From contig JAURVB010014814.1 of NCBI GenBank assembly GCA_033002965.1, forward strand, positions 117,391-181,390: a stretch of DNA of 64,000 nt. Reading direction: 5' to 3'. The notes beneath the pieces were generated by a model. That model was given only the letters and a program-made list of their open reading frames with translations. It searched no databases and was not told the DNA's origin. Origin of the DNA: Piper betle (taxonomy: Eukaryota; Streptophyta; Magnoliopsida; Piperales; Piperaceae). Positions 12,901 through 24,718 of the stretch are shown here, one piece after another (the stretch's first letter is position 1; every line of letters begins with the position of its first letter). A program made the position numbers and the translations under genes.

Positions 12901-14394
12901 GAGGTTGGATGCCTCAAAGGACCTCCCCTTAGTCTTCCCTCATTAGTTTCAGGTTTGTATTCCCTTTGTTGCTCATTGTTTGATGTTTATCTCTTGTATA
13001 TTTGTCTTGTTTTATTTTTATGCCAATTTTATCATGTATATATGCCTAGGAGGATTTTGAGTACTCATGTATCTTATTTGACCATGTAAATAAATAGATA
13101 TGTTTTTTATAATGCACGCATGTCATTGATCAGCACTATTTTGGTATAAAAGTTATCGTAGCACTCTGATGTTAAATTTTTATGATTCTTGCTTTGTTGC
13201 ACTCATAACATATATATATATATATATACAACTTTTGTGTTGGGTGTTTTACTTGCCATGACCTAAATTTGCATGTATGAGGGTAAAAAGAAAAGAAATG
13301 TGGCAACATTCACCGTTACAGTGACATAAGTGCCCCTTTGTCCAATTTTTACTCTTTGACCTTGTAGGATTTGTTAATGCACAACATGCCATGATACTTA
13401 TGGTGATTTAGGAGTTCTTAGTAAAATTTTAAGCCTAATCTAACCAATAAATAATTATGAACATCACTCATAAGTACGCTTGATATTTCATGTGTTGTTT
13501 ATGACTATGAGCGTGATCTGTGATTGTGTTATATGTTTAGCCACAAATTTTAAACAAATAAAATCTGGTAAAAATATATGATGCTCCAATAAGTATCTAC
13601 TTGAAATATATAAATTTTAGGAATGGGTAAAAATCATCTATGTATATTTTGGAGGTTGGATGCCTCAAAGGACCTCCCCTTAGTCTTCCCTTATTAGTTT
13701 CAGGTTTGTATTCCCTTTGTTGCTCATTGTTTGATGTTTATCTCTTGTATATTTGTCTTGTTTTATTTTTATGACAATTTTATCATGTATATCTGCCTAG
13801 GAGCATTTTGAGTATTCATGTATCTTATTTGACGATGTAAATAAATAGATATGTTTTTTATAATGCACGTATGTCATTGATCAGCACTATTTTGGTATAA
13901 AAATTATCATAGCACTCTGATGTTAAATTTTTATGATTCTTGCTTTGTTACACTCATAACATACATATATACAACTTTTGTGTTGGGTGTTTTACTTGCC
14001 ATGACCTAGATTTGTATGTATTAGGGTAAAAAAAGGAAATATGGCAACTCACCGTTACAGTGACATAAGTGCCCCTTTGTCCAATTTTTACTCTTTGACC
14101 TTGTAGGATTTGTTGATGCACAACATGCCATGATACTTATGGTGATTTAGGAGTTCATAGTAAAATTTTAAGCATAATCTAACCAATAAATAATTATGAA
14201 CATCACTCATAAGTATGCTTGATATTTCATGTGTTGTTTATGACTATGAGCATGATCTATGATTGTGTTATATGTTTGGCCACAAAATTTAAACAAATAA
14301 AATCTGGTAAAAATATATGATGCTCCAATAAGTATCTACTTGGAATATATAAATTTTGGGAATGGGTAAAAATCATCTATGTATATTTTGGAGG
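12901..14394. repeat. Tandem duplication, 2 x about 751 bp
   Basis: GAGGTTGGATGCCTCAAAGG begins at 12901 and again at 13652, and the two copies run in parallel with only scattered substitutions and small indels (for example, the (AT)n at 13210 is shorter in copy 2). Copy 2 ends at the second TTTTGGAGGT. No coding capacity was seen. Confidence 0.9.
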
Positions 14395-14929
14395 TGTTTA
14401 CAAGGACTGTGTAAAGATGTAGGATGAAAACCCTAGTTTTTTCACTCTAGTTGTAAATTACCTTAAAATAGGTTAATGCGGTATGACTTTGGTTAAACTT
14501 GGTTCAATCCAACACATTGTATGCTCATATATTTAGGTTCATTCCTTAAGTGTTAACAAAACAAAGTGGGAGAAAAGGAATTTATATACAGTTATTCAAT
14601 GTGCAAGTACATGATACAAGTTGGTTAACCAACAAATAAACTTGGATACTTTCTTGACATTTCTTGCTTAGTCTTCTATGTGCTTCCTTGGACCCTTGGT
14701 TCTTCTGCAATACTTTTACCAAGGGAATTTTCTTATTCCAGAGTGTCTTTATTTCTCTTGCCAGAATACGAATTAGCCTCTCCTCATAGGTTAAATCTGA
14801 TTGCAGCTTTATGCCTTCAAATCTATAATTATGTGTCCTTCGTCCTATATATATTTCTTTATCATTGACATGTACAAAACATTGTGCACTCCAATTAAGC
14901 TTGGTGGCAATGCTAATCTATATGCACAA
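14395..14929. other. AT-rich stretch
   Basis: Nothing recognisable. It could be non-coding 3' sequence of the gypsy element that follows on the minus strand. Confidence 0.4.
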
Positions 14930-15560
14930 GTTCCAACTTGATCCAGGATTGAGAACAGTCGTATGAATCTTGGCTTCAACTTCCCTCATGTTTTAAATTT
15001 GATCACCCCCTTCGTAGGAGATAACATTAAGTACATGAACTCCCCAACTTTGAACTCTTGGTCCCTCCTCCAAGTATCAACATAACTCTTCTGTCAATCT
15101 TGAGTTTCCTTAATCCTTTGTTGAATGAGCTTGACCTTCTTAATTCCTTCCCTCACCATCTCAGGCCCTACTATACCTACTTTAGAAAACTCTAGCCAGC
15201 ATGATGGAGACCTGCAAGGCCTTCCATACAAAGCCTCAAATGATGTCATCCCAATACTAGCTTAGTAAGAGTTATTATAGATGAATTCTGTCAATGCTAA
15301 GTATTGCTCCTAGTCTCTTCCCCATTCAAGATGCAAGCTCTCAAAAAATCTTCCAAAGTCTGAATAGTCCTCTTACTCTAACCATCAGTTTGGAGATGGT
15401 ATGCTGTACTTAATTTGATTTGGGTCCCTATGTGGAAAGTGTCCCAAAAATGTGAGGTGATAGGGGATCTCAGTCAAAGATTATCCCTTTTGGAATCCCA
15501 TGCAACTTTACGATGTTATCAAAGTACAATCCTGATGGTATTCCACCGTCTTCGTTGATT
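14930..15560 (-). mobile_element. Ty3/gypsy integrase remnant (Tekay/Del-type chromovirus)
   Basis: Read on the minus strand, the translation gives EFIYNNSY, FEALYGRPCRSP, RQKSYVDTWRRD, and VGEFMYLMLSP followed by GVIKFKT. These are the C-terminal landmarks of plant chromovirus integrases (the E-F-x-YN-x-SY and EALYGR-CRSP motifs). Several in-frame stops interrupt it, so it is inactive. No matching gag or reverse transcriptase lies next to it. Confidence 0.8.
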
Positions 15561-15586
15561 TTGTGGGGATGAAGTTGGGCTACCTT

Positions 15587-17265
15587 TGTAAAACCTGTGA
15601 CCTAAGTCAGGGTTTTATATTCAGAACAGATTGGTTTGACCATTATTTTTAGTCGAGTTAATTTTACAACATATGTACTGAGCCGAAGTCGGTTATATGT
15701 TATCAACCATGAGGGTTATGTGTACTCAAGTATATAATGATAATTTCATGAATACAACAGAAAAGAATGAGTTATTAGAATATATGACAATATGCCAATT
15801 TATTTTTTTATATGTATAGTGGATCATGGAATTATTTTTAGGCCGTTATTACGTTTGGACACGTTATTTATTAGTTCTGGGTAGGTTAATAGGTTTAGAG
15901 CACGTTATTCGAGTTCGAACTCAATTATTTTATTTTATGATATTTTATTATATTTTATTTTATATTTTTCGGGATGTTATTCGTAATATTGATTCGAGTA
16001 GGGAGTGAGTAAAATTTTTATTACTAAAATGCCCCGACCACATTATATTTCCCCCGACCCACTTCTTCTTCCCCAACTCTATTTGTCTCCCCCATTCTCC
16101 TCCTTTGTTCACCACACACCACTGTCGGCTACCTTACCACTGGCCGCACAGCTGCCGCCAAGCGAGCGCTGCCAGCCAGTGCCTTCGCCGACTCACCCCA
16201 GCCTCCCTTCCTTCCTCCTCTCCCTACCTTTCTCCCTGGTTTCAGTCCTGGCCAACCATTGTCAGCCACTTTGCATCCTTCACCGCCGGCCACCATCTAT
16301 GGCAACGACCTTCGGAGACCCTCCCTATCCTCTTCCCTCTCCTTCCTGGCCCTTCCCTGGGCCTAGATGGCATATGAACGGCAACTCAAGGCTAACACTT
16401 TGCATGTGGGGTCGCAGGCCGTTAGCTTCGCCATTGGCTGGTTGCGGCCACGACCACCCTCACCGTCTACCAGACAATCCTTGCACTACCACCTCCTACC
16501 CCGTACTGGCCAGACAAGTCCCTTTTGGCCATCACCATCTCTAGCCACATTTCTTTATTTTCTTGGAGCACCACCGGCTGCGTCCGGTCATCTCTGGCCA
16601 CCCACAGCCCTCCCTTATCATTGCCATGCTAGTGTTGTGGACAATGAAAGCCGCCGCCTTGATGGGTTTACCAAGAGATCTTCCCCAGAATGTTGCTCGG
16701 TTGCCGTCGACCATCGTCATCATTGCCGGCTGTCACAGGGGTCAATTTAGGGGATAAATTTTTCGCCCAAACTGCCACTGTGCGGCGTGTATCCCTCCCT
16801 GGAAACACCAGCCAACACCACCTCCGCACCCCAACGTGCTGTGGTCACAGAGGCCTTGGACCGCACGCCTGCAAGTATCGCATGCACCCAGTCCCGGTAC
16901 CGCGCCCAGCTACCAACGCATGCGTACCGTAACCAGGTTACCAGCCCCTGTACCGAACATACACACCGATCACCAAGTCGCAAGTGATTACACGCCCCAC
17001 ATACCGAGTACCCTACTCGGTGCCCCTAGACCATGGAATCACTGGTTTAGACCATGGTGCACAAACACGACGGATACATCACACCAATTACAGGATAAAT
17101 CCCAACCTCTATTCTTACAACGTGAATACAGGATATACACAGGTAATCCCTCTAGACTACCCGCCAGTCGTGGACATGCAAACCCCACGACCGTGCCTCT
17201 CGACCCTCACTCGACATGACTTCACCCAACCCTCGGCTCACCGCACAGGGTTGCCGAACAACAGG
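15587..17265 (+). mobile_element. 5' part of a long gypsy LTR (copy E), cut off at 17265
   Basis: It begins TGTAAAACCTGTGACC, the same start as the LTR at 17266, and shares the CGAGT...GTCAG, ACTCAAGTATAT and GTTATTAG blocks. A GAGTAGGGAGTGAGTAAAA motif (about 15986-16015) is followed by a C-rich block (16030-17265), open in several frames but without coding features. The second LTR begins before any 3' end of this one appears, so it is truncated or was invaded. Confidence 0.65.
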
Positions 17266-20200
17266 TGTAAAACCCACGATTCGAGTTAGGGTTTTATATT
17301 CAGAACCGGTCGGGTCGACCGTTATTTTTTTCGAGTTGAGTCAGTTTCAGGACACGTGTACCGAGCCGATGCCAGTCGCGTGTATGAGCTATGAGGGTCA
17401 TGCGTACCCAAGTATATGATGATAACGTCATGAAGACAGCAGAACAGAATGAGTTATCAGATATATGAGAGTATGCCAGTCATTTTTTTATTATTTTTAT
17501 ATATAGTGGATCGTAGCATTAGTATTAGGCTGTTTACCGCGTTAGGACGCGTTCGGGCAGTCTGGGTGGGTTGTTAGTCATATAGCATATCATTATAATA
17601 TTGTGGTGTTGTTTGATTTTACAGGATTTTTCCCGATTTTTATAAATTTTTTATGATTTAATATGACCTAGTTACTATATTTGACTCAAGCCGGAGACGA
17701 GTCAAGTCTTAATTACAAGTTTGCCACCCAACCTTTCTTCTTCACGACGACCTTTTCTCCCCACGCCCAAACCCTCGTGCCGCGCCGCCCCTGTTCGCGC
17801 GCCACCGCCGCCGCTGTCGGCGCCGCCCGGCCGTCGACCGACGCCGCCCAGCTCGGCGACGACGTCGCCCTGCCGCCCCGACCAGGCCCGGCCACCATCG
17901 GGCCGCCGCGACGCCGGAATCGCCACGCCTAGCGCCGCGGCTGCGTTTGGTCGCGTCGCCGATTCGGTCGTCGGCGACCGTCGCAGCCGTCATCAAGTGG
18001 TCGCCTCAGCACCACCGACCACCTAGCAACCCTCCCCGACCGGAACGGAGGGCATCGCCGCCCTGGCCGGCCGGATTTAGCGACCCAACGCCGCCGCTCT
18101 GTTTTAGCTGTTTTCCAGCGAGCCACCTCCTCCGTTGGCCGCGTCGACCTCGTAGATGAGTCGGGCTCGTCGAGCCGGTTCCGAGGGTACCCTACATGAC
18201 CCCTATCCAGCTAGTAGATACCACCGGCAATGGTTGCCGGAAAACCACCGGAAGTCGCCGGAAAACCGCAAGCAACTGCCGGAAAACCGCCGGAAAATCG
18301 GAATTTCTGGAATTCGCCGGAATTCACCGGATCTTCCGCGGGGCTCGTCCGGTGGAGCCCGATCGAGCTTTGGACGCCGAGGAGCGCCGAATTCGAGCTC
18401 CGAGGCGCGCGACGGAACCCTAACCGTCGCCGATTGCCGACGACGTGAGGTATAATTACCTCCGATTGATTTCTTTAAAATTGATTATGATTGTTAGTAT
18501 AACATGCTAGAATTAAATAATTGTCATGATAAACATATGAGTATGAGTGTAGTGATGATTGCATGATGCAATTAATTGAGAATGAATAGGGAGTGATTTA
18601 ATGAGGTAGATCGAGTTGAGCATGATAATTGTGTGTGATGTGATTAATGACTAATTAGGGATGAAATGATAAGTTACATGATGAGATTAAGTGTGAATGA
18701 AGGTTCAGCGATCTAATGAGGTAGGAGTCTCAGCATGATAAGTGATCAGGACGTAACTTTGAAAAACACAATAAAATTGGTATGACTAGGATTAGTTAGA
18801 ATTATTTAAATTTATGATTATTTAACTATTGCTGGATGTTGATGATTGAATTGTGATTGATGTTCATTGTGTTTGATGCATCATTTAGTTAGCGGGCGTT
18901 AGTATTTAGTTTTGATGTGTAGGTGCGGAGTAGGAGCTCGCCGCCTAGGCGCGATGACACGCTTGGAGCTTCTACCAGGTCCGTTTAGGACTCGTCTTGT
19001 TTTATGCTTTTCTATTGTATGTTTATGTTATTATTTGCAGGACGGGTTAAGTGGTGTTTTATTGGATCCCACTTAACTCGGGTCATTTAACCGAATATTT
19101 TCCGGATTAATAACCCCTCGAGGATGAGATCCCTCGAGGATGATTTCGAAAACAAGATCCACCACAAGTTGCCTTCGGGCCTATTATATGAATCCCTTCC
19201 CAGGCCTATATATATAGTTTTATCGAGTTTTCAGTGAGACGAGAGATGGAGAAACCGACTGCACGTACCATGCAGAGGATGCCGTGACAGTCAAAGCGGG
19301 CTCTGGATTAGTGCCAGCGGACTGTTCCATTCCCGAGGGATCCTGACAACTCTGCGTTTGAGTTCCTCACACCCGGAGAATGTGGAGGTTTACGGGTACT
19401 GTTTAGTACAGCGCATGTCCGGACTTGTGGTTCAAAGGGTACTAAAGGCGACTGCCTGAGAGTACTCGGCCTTCGTGCTCAAGGCCAGGAGAAATATGGA
19501 GGTAAGGAGAGGGCTTAGGATAAAGTTTCACGAGAAGTACTGAAAAAGAAGTGCTGAGAGTAGCACAGTACCAGCAGCAGTAAGTTCGGGATGCTATCGG
19601 GTCTGCAGCCCAGTGGCTCCTCAGTAGTGCCCTTCAGAGTATTCTTGAGGAAGTATATGGTTTTCTTTCATATGAGAGTTTGCTCTCATAGCCAGCTTGT
19701 TATAGTTATTTTATTTTCCGGACCAGTAACACTTGTTACTGACGTGTTTTTATACTATATGTAGGTAATAATCACGAGTTGGAGGAGCCAGCTTGGACAA
19801 AGGAGCAATGAGGTCTTGTACACACACATGTTAGATTTCTGAATGTTTAATTTTGTGTTATTATGTTATTATATTGTGAATGACATGTTCAAATGCATGA
19901 GACATGATAGAATGTGAAATGATCAGAGTAGCGCAGCAAAAGTGTGATGGGTTAGGACCCAAAGTTCAGAGAATGATGAATATAATAGATTAGAAGTATG
20001 TGTGAATGATATCGTTGCTATACGTATATATGTTTGAATATACGTTTTTGACAGGGTGGCCCCTAATTACATTTTTAGGGGAAATTTTGTCCCTTTTATT
20101 TTATAATTTTTACTAATTTTGATTGTAATTGTGTTAGTGTGAAGTTTAGGTTGCATGTCATCCATGTAGTATCATGTTAGGGTTTTATGAATTTATCCAT

Positions 20201-20501
20201 GCATGACAAGTCGTATCTACATCTTAAGACGCCGAGATTGGATCCGTATGAGTTAGGTTCGGGTTAGCCAACCTAACCGGGGCCCCGTAACATGCCGGTT
20301 CGGTTCACGAGCGTGAACCGGATTTGGGGTGTTAATACCATGTTAGGATTTTGCACATTTATTCATTCATGATGGATCGTATCTTCATCTTAAGACGCCG
20401 AGATTGGATCCGCATGAGTTAGGTTCGGGTTAGCGGACCTAACCGGGGCCTGTAACATGCCGGTTCGGTTCATGAGCGTGGACCGGATTCGGGGTGTTAC
20501 A
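17266..20501 (+). mobile_element. Long gypsy LTR (copy A), near complete, about 3.2 kb
   Basis: It starts TGTAAAACCC and ends GGGGTGTTACA, as do related copies at 23351-24718, 26854-28850 and 39231-41290. In order it has a GAGTC/GACTC module (17690), a very GC-rich block (17720-18450) whose frames lack protein features, an AT-rich middle, and a TATATATAG box near 19208 that fits the LTR promoter. LTRs of 2-3 kb are known from Del/Tekay chromoviruses. No matching target duplication was seen (ACAGG before, TATAT after). Confidence 0.75.
20175..20500. repeat. 166-bp tandem duplication at the LTR 3' end
   Basis: TGTTAGGGTTTTATGAATTT at 20175 is repeated, slightly diverged, from 20341. Both units end in GGGTGTTA after a shared CTTAAGACGCCGAGATTGGA block. 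The LTR terminus is thus present twice in a row. Confidence 0.85.
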
Positions 20502-20512
20502 TATATACTAAC

Positions 20513-20970
20513 CATTTAAATGTTTACTCTCGAGTAGCAATAATAAGAAAAAGTTATACTCTTTCAAATAAACTTAGAATACCTCATTACTATGACCTTA
20601 TTTATGTGGTTCAATATCTTTATAATCTTCTATGCAGGTGCCATAAATTTATTTGCAGGATCTCACCATGTGTTTGATATATTAATATCATATGTTCTAA
20701 GCATGTTAATATATACTCTCAAGTAGGCATAACAAAAATAAAATACTATTTCAAATAAACTTAGAGTCCCTTATTACAATGAACTGGTTTAGGTGTTCAA
20801 TATCTTGATTATCTTCTATGTAGGTGGTATAAATTTATTTGCAAGTTCTCACAATGTGTTGGATGTATTAATATCATATATAATAACCATTCTAATGTTA
20901 TATACTTTCAAGTAGCAATAATAATAAAAAAATACTCTTTCAAATAAACTTGAAATGCCTTAGTATTAGG
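20513..20970. repeat. About 189-bp tandem repeat, 2.4 copies
   Basis: The words CAAGTAG(C/G)...AATAA and CTTTCAAATAAACTT recur at about 20527, 20715 and 20905, with ATAAATTTATTTGCA and CTTCTATG between them. Spacing is close to nucleosome length, but only a short run is present. Confidence 0.75.
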
Positions 20971-21806
20971 AACTCATAAAAGTGTGTGCTAATTGTCGGC
21001 CTCCTCTCAAGTGTGCAAAATATGTTGATAACCATGCATGCGGGTAAAGATTTTAAAAACGATTGGACAGAAAATTGTGATTAAGTAGTTCTATAATGTT
21101 CTATTGGCGGTTTATTTGAATCATGATTCAATGGCATTTTTTCTAATGATTTGAGTTGGTTTGGATGGAATTGTTCATAAAGTGAGAAACCAAACTCATG
21201 TGACATTTTCTTTTAAAAAATAAGCCGCGCAGCGGTAGAGGTAACCAGGGTTGTTGCCCCTGCCAGATTGCCACTTAACAAATCTGATGCCTCTAGTCAT
21301 GGGTAGCAAGATTTAGCATCGGCCAAAGAGGACAAGGGTGGTCCAATCTAACTATCATCGGGTAAATATAGCTACAGTGTTAGAGTTGAATTAGAGCAAC
21401 AGGCTTGAGCCGCCACAAGTACGAGGCCGGATTCCCCCCCCCCCCCCCCTCCTTTGCTTACTCTTTTTTTTTTAAACGTTGGTTTAGGTTAGTTTTTAAC
21501 TTTAAAATTGACTCCCACCTAAATTTAGTTAAAAGTGTAGGTGTGATTTAAATATTATGAGAAAAATACGATTAAACGGTAAAATTCAAATAAATTACTG
21601 ATGAATTAATCATTTAATCACAATTTTCTCTTTTTATTACAATTAAACTTAGCAAGTGCCAAATGATCATTTTTAAAAAGATTTGAGTATAGGGAAGAGC
21701 ATGTTCAAAGAAAAAGGCCTTTTTTTAATGAAAAGTTCGAAAGAGAAAGTTGTTATTTTCAAATTCTAATGAAAAGAGCTGCCACAAAAGGAATTCATGT
21801 AGCTTC
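20971..21806. other. Non-coding stretch with a C homopolymer
   Basis: No gene seen. A run of about 17 C residues occurs near 21436. This is where the remaining exons of the ankyrin gene would be expected, and none are found. Confidence 0.5.
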
Positions 21807-21817
21807 TCAAATCTCAC

Positions 21818-22480
21818 CTAGATTGCTGGTGCTCACAGCTGCGTGCAGAAGAGACCTCCCACCAGGGCCTGTCTGGCCAGAGGCAGCCGGATCTTTGTCC
21901 AGCATCGTCCTCACGCCCTGCACAAAACCCATCTCTACTGCAATGTAAAGTGGCGACCGCCCCTCGTCGTTGGCCGCGGATATCATCTCCTTCCCCTTGT
22001 CTGCAATCCTTTCCACCACCCTCAAGCTCTTGCTCCTCACGGCCTCGTGCAAGGCGACGTTCCCACCCCTGCTGCGCATCTGCACCAGCCTCTTCGTCTG
22101 TTCCTCGCCTGCATTGCAGGCGAGGCGAAGAAGCACCTGGACGACGTTGAGGTGCCCAGCTTTGGCTGCAATATGAAGGAGCGATTCGGACTTGGAGTTG
22201 GTGTGATGGAGCAGAGCGGACCACTCTGGGTGGCCCAATATCCGGTCCAATGCTGCTGGGGAACAATTATACTGGGCGACGAGGAGGAGGGCGTCGCCGG
22301 CGGCACGGAGGTCGGGACCATGTTCTGGGTCAGCGTCGTCGGGGGTAAGCCCCCGCTTAATCCTGCTGGCTATTTCCTTCAAAAGCAGATCCCGATCAGG
22401 GCGGGCGGCGCTTTGCTTCACCAATTCCAACAATTGATCGACAAAGAAGCAGTAAGAGAAAACGCGATCGCTTCAGCCAT
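21818..22480 (-). pseudogene. Ankyrin-repeat protein (ACD6/ITN1-like), first exon only
   Basis: The open frame from about 22438 to 21807 encodes four ankyrin repeats with clear hallmarks (SLLHIAAKAGHLNVVQVLL, NVALHEAV, SPLYIAVEMG, SLLHAAV). Plant proteins of this type are usually membrane proteins with a C-terminal PGG domain, some involved in defence. The exon ends at a good donor, GTGAG (817-813 of 21.8 kb). No acceptor, transmembrane or PGG part follows before the plus-strand LTR that ends at 20501, so the 3' half is lost. The start ATG at 22480-22478 reads MAEAIAFSLTASL and needs one extra base (near 22441) to join the VDQLLELVK frame. A TATATAT lies at about 22520. Confidence 0.8.
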
Positions 22481-22843
22481 CCCACTAGTCGTCCTTGTAA
22501 CATCCAAGATCACTTGTGATATATATTCTTGATCCAAGTTTCATCTATTCTTATTTATTTCATCTTATTTATTTAAATTCTTCGTAATAATAATCTAAGA
22601 CATTTGATTATGTTAAAAAAATGAGTCCAATAGTCAATGGTTGTCCCATCGATCATGGTAAATTTAATGCAAGTCAATGCATTTTGGTCATCCCAATGAT
22701 TAGTTTTGTACAATTGTATATAAGACTTAGCAGATTGTCTATTTTAAATTGACACCACTTTCTTTTCTATTTCTAATTGAGTATGTGACATTTTCATTAG
22801 AATAAATGCTATGTGCACCATCAAATTTTTTTCCAATTTTATT
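22481..22843. other. Upstream region of the ankyrin exon
   Basis: AT-rich, with no gene. It lies between the ankyrin start codon and repeat R1 and would contain the promoter of the ankyrin gene. Confidence 0.4.
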
Positions 22844-23166
22844 GCCTTGAATTTGATGGGCTCATTTAATTGGCAACATTGGTCATGCTTACATGATATT
22901 TTTGTTTTGGCCCATCAAATTCAAGGTCAAAAAAAGTGAAAAAAATACTAGTGGTGTACAAAGGATTTTCATTTTCACTGCCCCGTATCTATGAGTCCCG
23001 ATTAGGTGGCCCAAGAGCAGGAAAATTTCCTACCTTAAACTTTAATCTGGGTCATCTAATTAGAAGGACAACCTAAATCTGTTTTAAGAATAAAATAAAA
23101 TAAAATAAAGTAAAATAAAAAGGACGACATAGACATTGTATATATAAATCTATACTCCTATTGATC
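22844..23166. repeat. Dispersed repeat R1, copy a
   Basis: About 320 bp repeated in the same orientation at 62137-62451. It begins with a hairpin whose 17-bp arms are perfect (CCTTGAATTTGATGGGC at 22845-22861 and its complement at 22910-22926). The shared tail includes AGAGCAGGAAAATTTCCT and the end ATTGTATATATAAATCTA...CCTATTGATC. Confidence 0.9.
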
Positions 23167-23350
23167 TGTGTCACCATCCTGCTATGATCTGTTCACCCTG
23201 TCACACCACTAATGCGTAAGAAAATCTGCAACCCAAAAATATTAAGACAGAAAAATACCTATCGGTATAGATCGGAAAAGCTTTTGCACACATGTGACCT
23301 ATATTATATCTACCATCTTAATACATGAAGGGTTTGCTCTGATGATAAAT
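23167..23350 (-). mobile_element. Truncated leader and degenerate primer-binding site after LTR B
   Basis: Read on the minus strand, it matches the leader that follows LTR C (26670-26853), including the CACACATGT, TACCATCTTAAT and CTGCAACCCAAAAA(T/C)ATTAAG words. The primer-binding site (23337-23348) reads TATCATCAGAGC against the consensus TGGTATCAGAGC. The similarity stops at 23160, where repeat R1 begins. Confidence 0.75.
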
Positions 23351-24718
23351 TGTGACACCCTGTTCCGGTTCACCCGTGATCCGACCCAAAAATGTTACCG
23401 GCAACCGAACCGTTCGTCAAACTACTATATTCAGTTAAGCCAACCTAGATCTCTCCTCGTTGTCTTAAAATGGTAGTGCAAGTATATAATGCGTGAATGA
23501 GATACTTAGGTTCTAACATGGCCCTACATGCATGCCACGATATATGATTTTGCATGCCACTCAATCAAACAATTTCATATTTTATTCTTAATCAAATCTA
23601 CATTTAAATATATATTTACAACACACAATTCACAAATCCTGGCATGCAATTCTAATAATCAATACTTTTAAATAATTAAATTAAAATAAATTATACCTCA
23701 CGCGGTTCGTGACTCGAATTCGTCACCCTATGGCGTCTGATGTTCGATAAGGAAGATCAGGTGATCTCTGACGAATTTCGGTGAATCCGATTTTTCGGCG
23801 ACTTTCGACTGTTTTCTGGCAAACGTTCCAGTGGGGCAATCAAGGGTAAGGGTTAGCACCGGCTCGGCAAGCTCGTCCCAATGGTGGTGACAGTAAGGAC
23901 GGCCGCGGCGGCGATGATTGCCAGCGGCGGCGTCGAGTTCGGTCGGTCGCTCCGATGAGGCCCACGGCTGGCTTCGACTGCGGCGCTAAGTAAGGGGGAA
24001 ATGTCAGGGCGGTCAAGGGGATGGTCGCCGGGGTCACGGCGGCGGCAGCGCGGCCAGACGATGGCGAATTGACAAGGGGAGTGTCGCAGCTTGTGGGGCA
24101 ATTCCGGCATCATGGCGGCAAGACGGTGGCCTGGGTTGGTCGGGGCGGTACAACAATAGCACGGCGGGGTGGGGCGGCGAGTGCGGCGTCGGTGGCAGTG
24201 GCGACAACCTCAAGGGCAGCAGCGGCTAGGGTTTTGGAAGGGGGAAGGCATTGGGAAAGAGAAAACACCCCAATGGCAACTCGTAAATAAGTATTGACTC
24301 TATTCGTACTCGAGTCAAAATAATAACTAGTTCATAATAAATCTTAAAAAAATCTAAAAATATATGGAAAAATCCCATAAAATAAAAAACACAACAACAT
24401 CCAAATGACATGCTCTATAACTAATAGCCCATCCGAATATGATCTAACGCGTCCTAATGCGTTATTCGGCCTAAAACTATTTCTACGATCAATCATATAA
24501 AAAGAAAATTACTGCATACTTTCATATAGTCTGATAACTCATTTTCACCATCTTTTCGACATTATCCTCATATATTCAGGTACACCTGACTCTCATCGCT
24601 CATAACTCACGGCTGGCCTCGACTCAGCAGGCATTTCATGAAACTGACTCGACTCGAACCAATGGTTGAACCGACTGGTTCGGTAACTTAAAACTCTGAC
24701 TCGAGTCATGGGTCCTCA
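23351..24718 (-). mobile_element. Gypsy LTR (copy B), internally deleted
   Basis: On the minus strand it starts TGAGGACCCATGACTCGAG, has the GACTCGAGTAC...GAGTCAA motif near 24300 and a GC-rich block (23830-24270), and ends in GGGTGTCACA. About 1.7 kb present in the middle of copy A is missing. A primer-site leader follows it, so it served as a 5' LTR as well as closing the gag unit upstream. Confidence 0.75.

Noticed and set aside
16005..17289. A run of overlapping open frames up to 179 codons
   Set aside because: Low-complexity Pro/Ser/Leu translations in the C-rich part of LTR copy E, with no family features.
17681..18455. Overlapping open frames on both strands in a GC-rich block
   Set aside because: Open in nearly all frames because of composition. 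Pro/Arg/Ala-rich translations have no motif, and the block sits inside an LTR shared by other copies where the frames are not kept.
21229..21290. tRNA-like look of GCAGCGGTAGAGGTAACCAGG
   Set aside because: No matching acceptor stem or B box at the right distance.
21843..22532. 229-codon plus-strand frame
   Set aside because: Shadow of the ankyrin exon, which has clear ankyrin repeats on the minus strand.
22840..23166. CRISPR-like or miRNA reading of the R1 hairpin
   Set aside because: A single hairpin with no repeat-spacer order; the genome is plant nuclear. No star-strand evidence can be seen, so no miRNA call is made.
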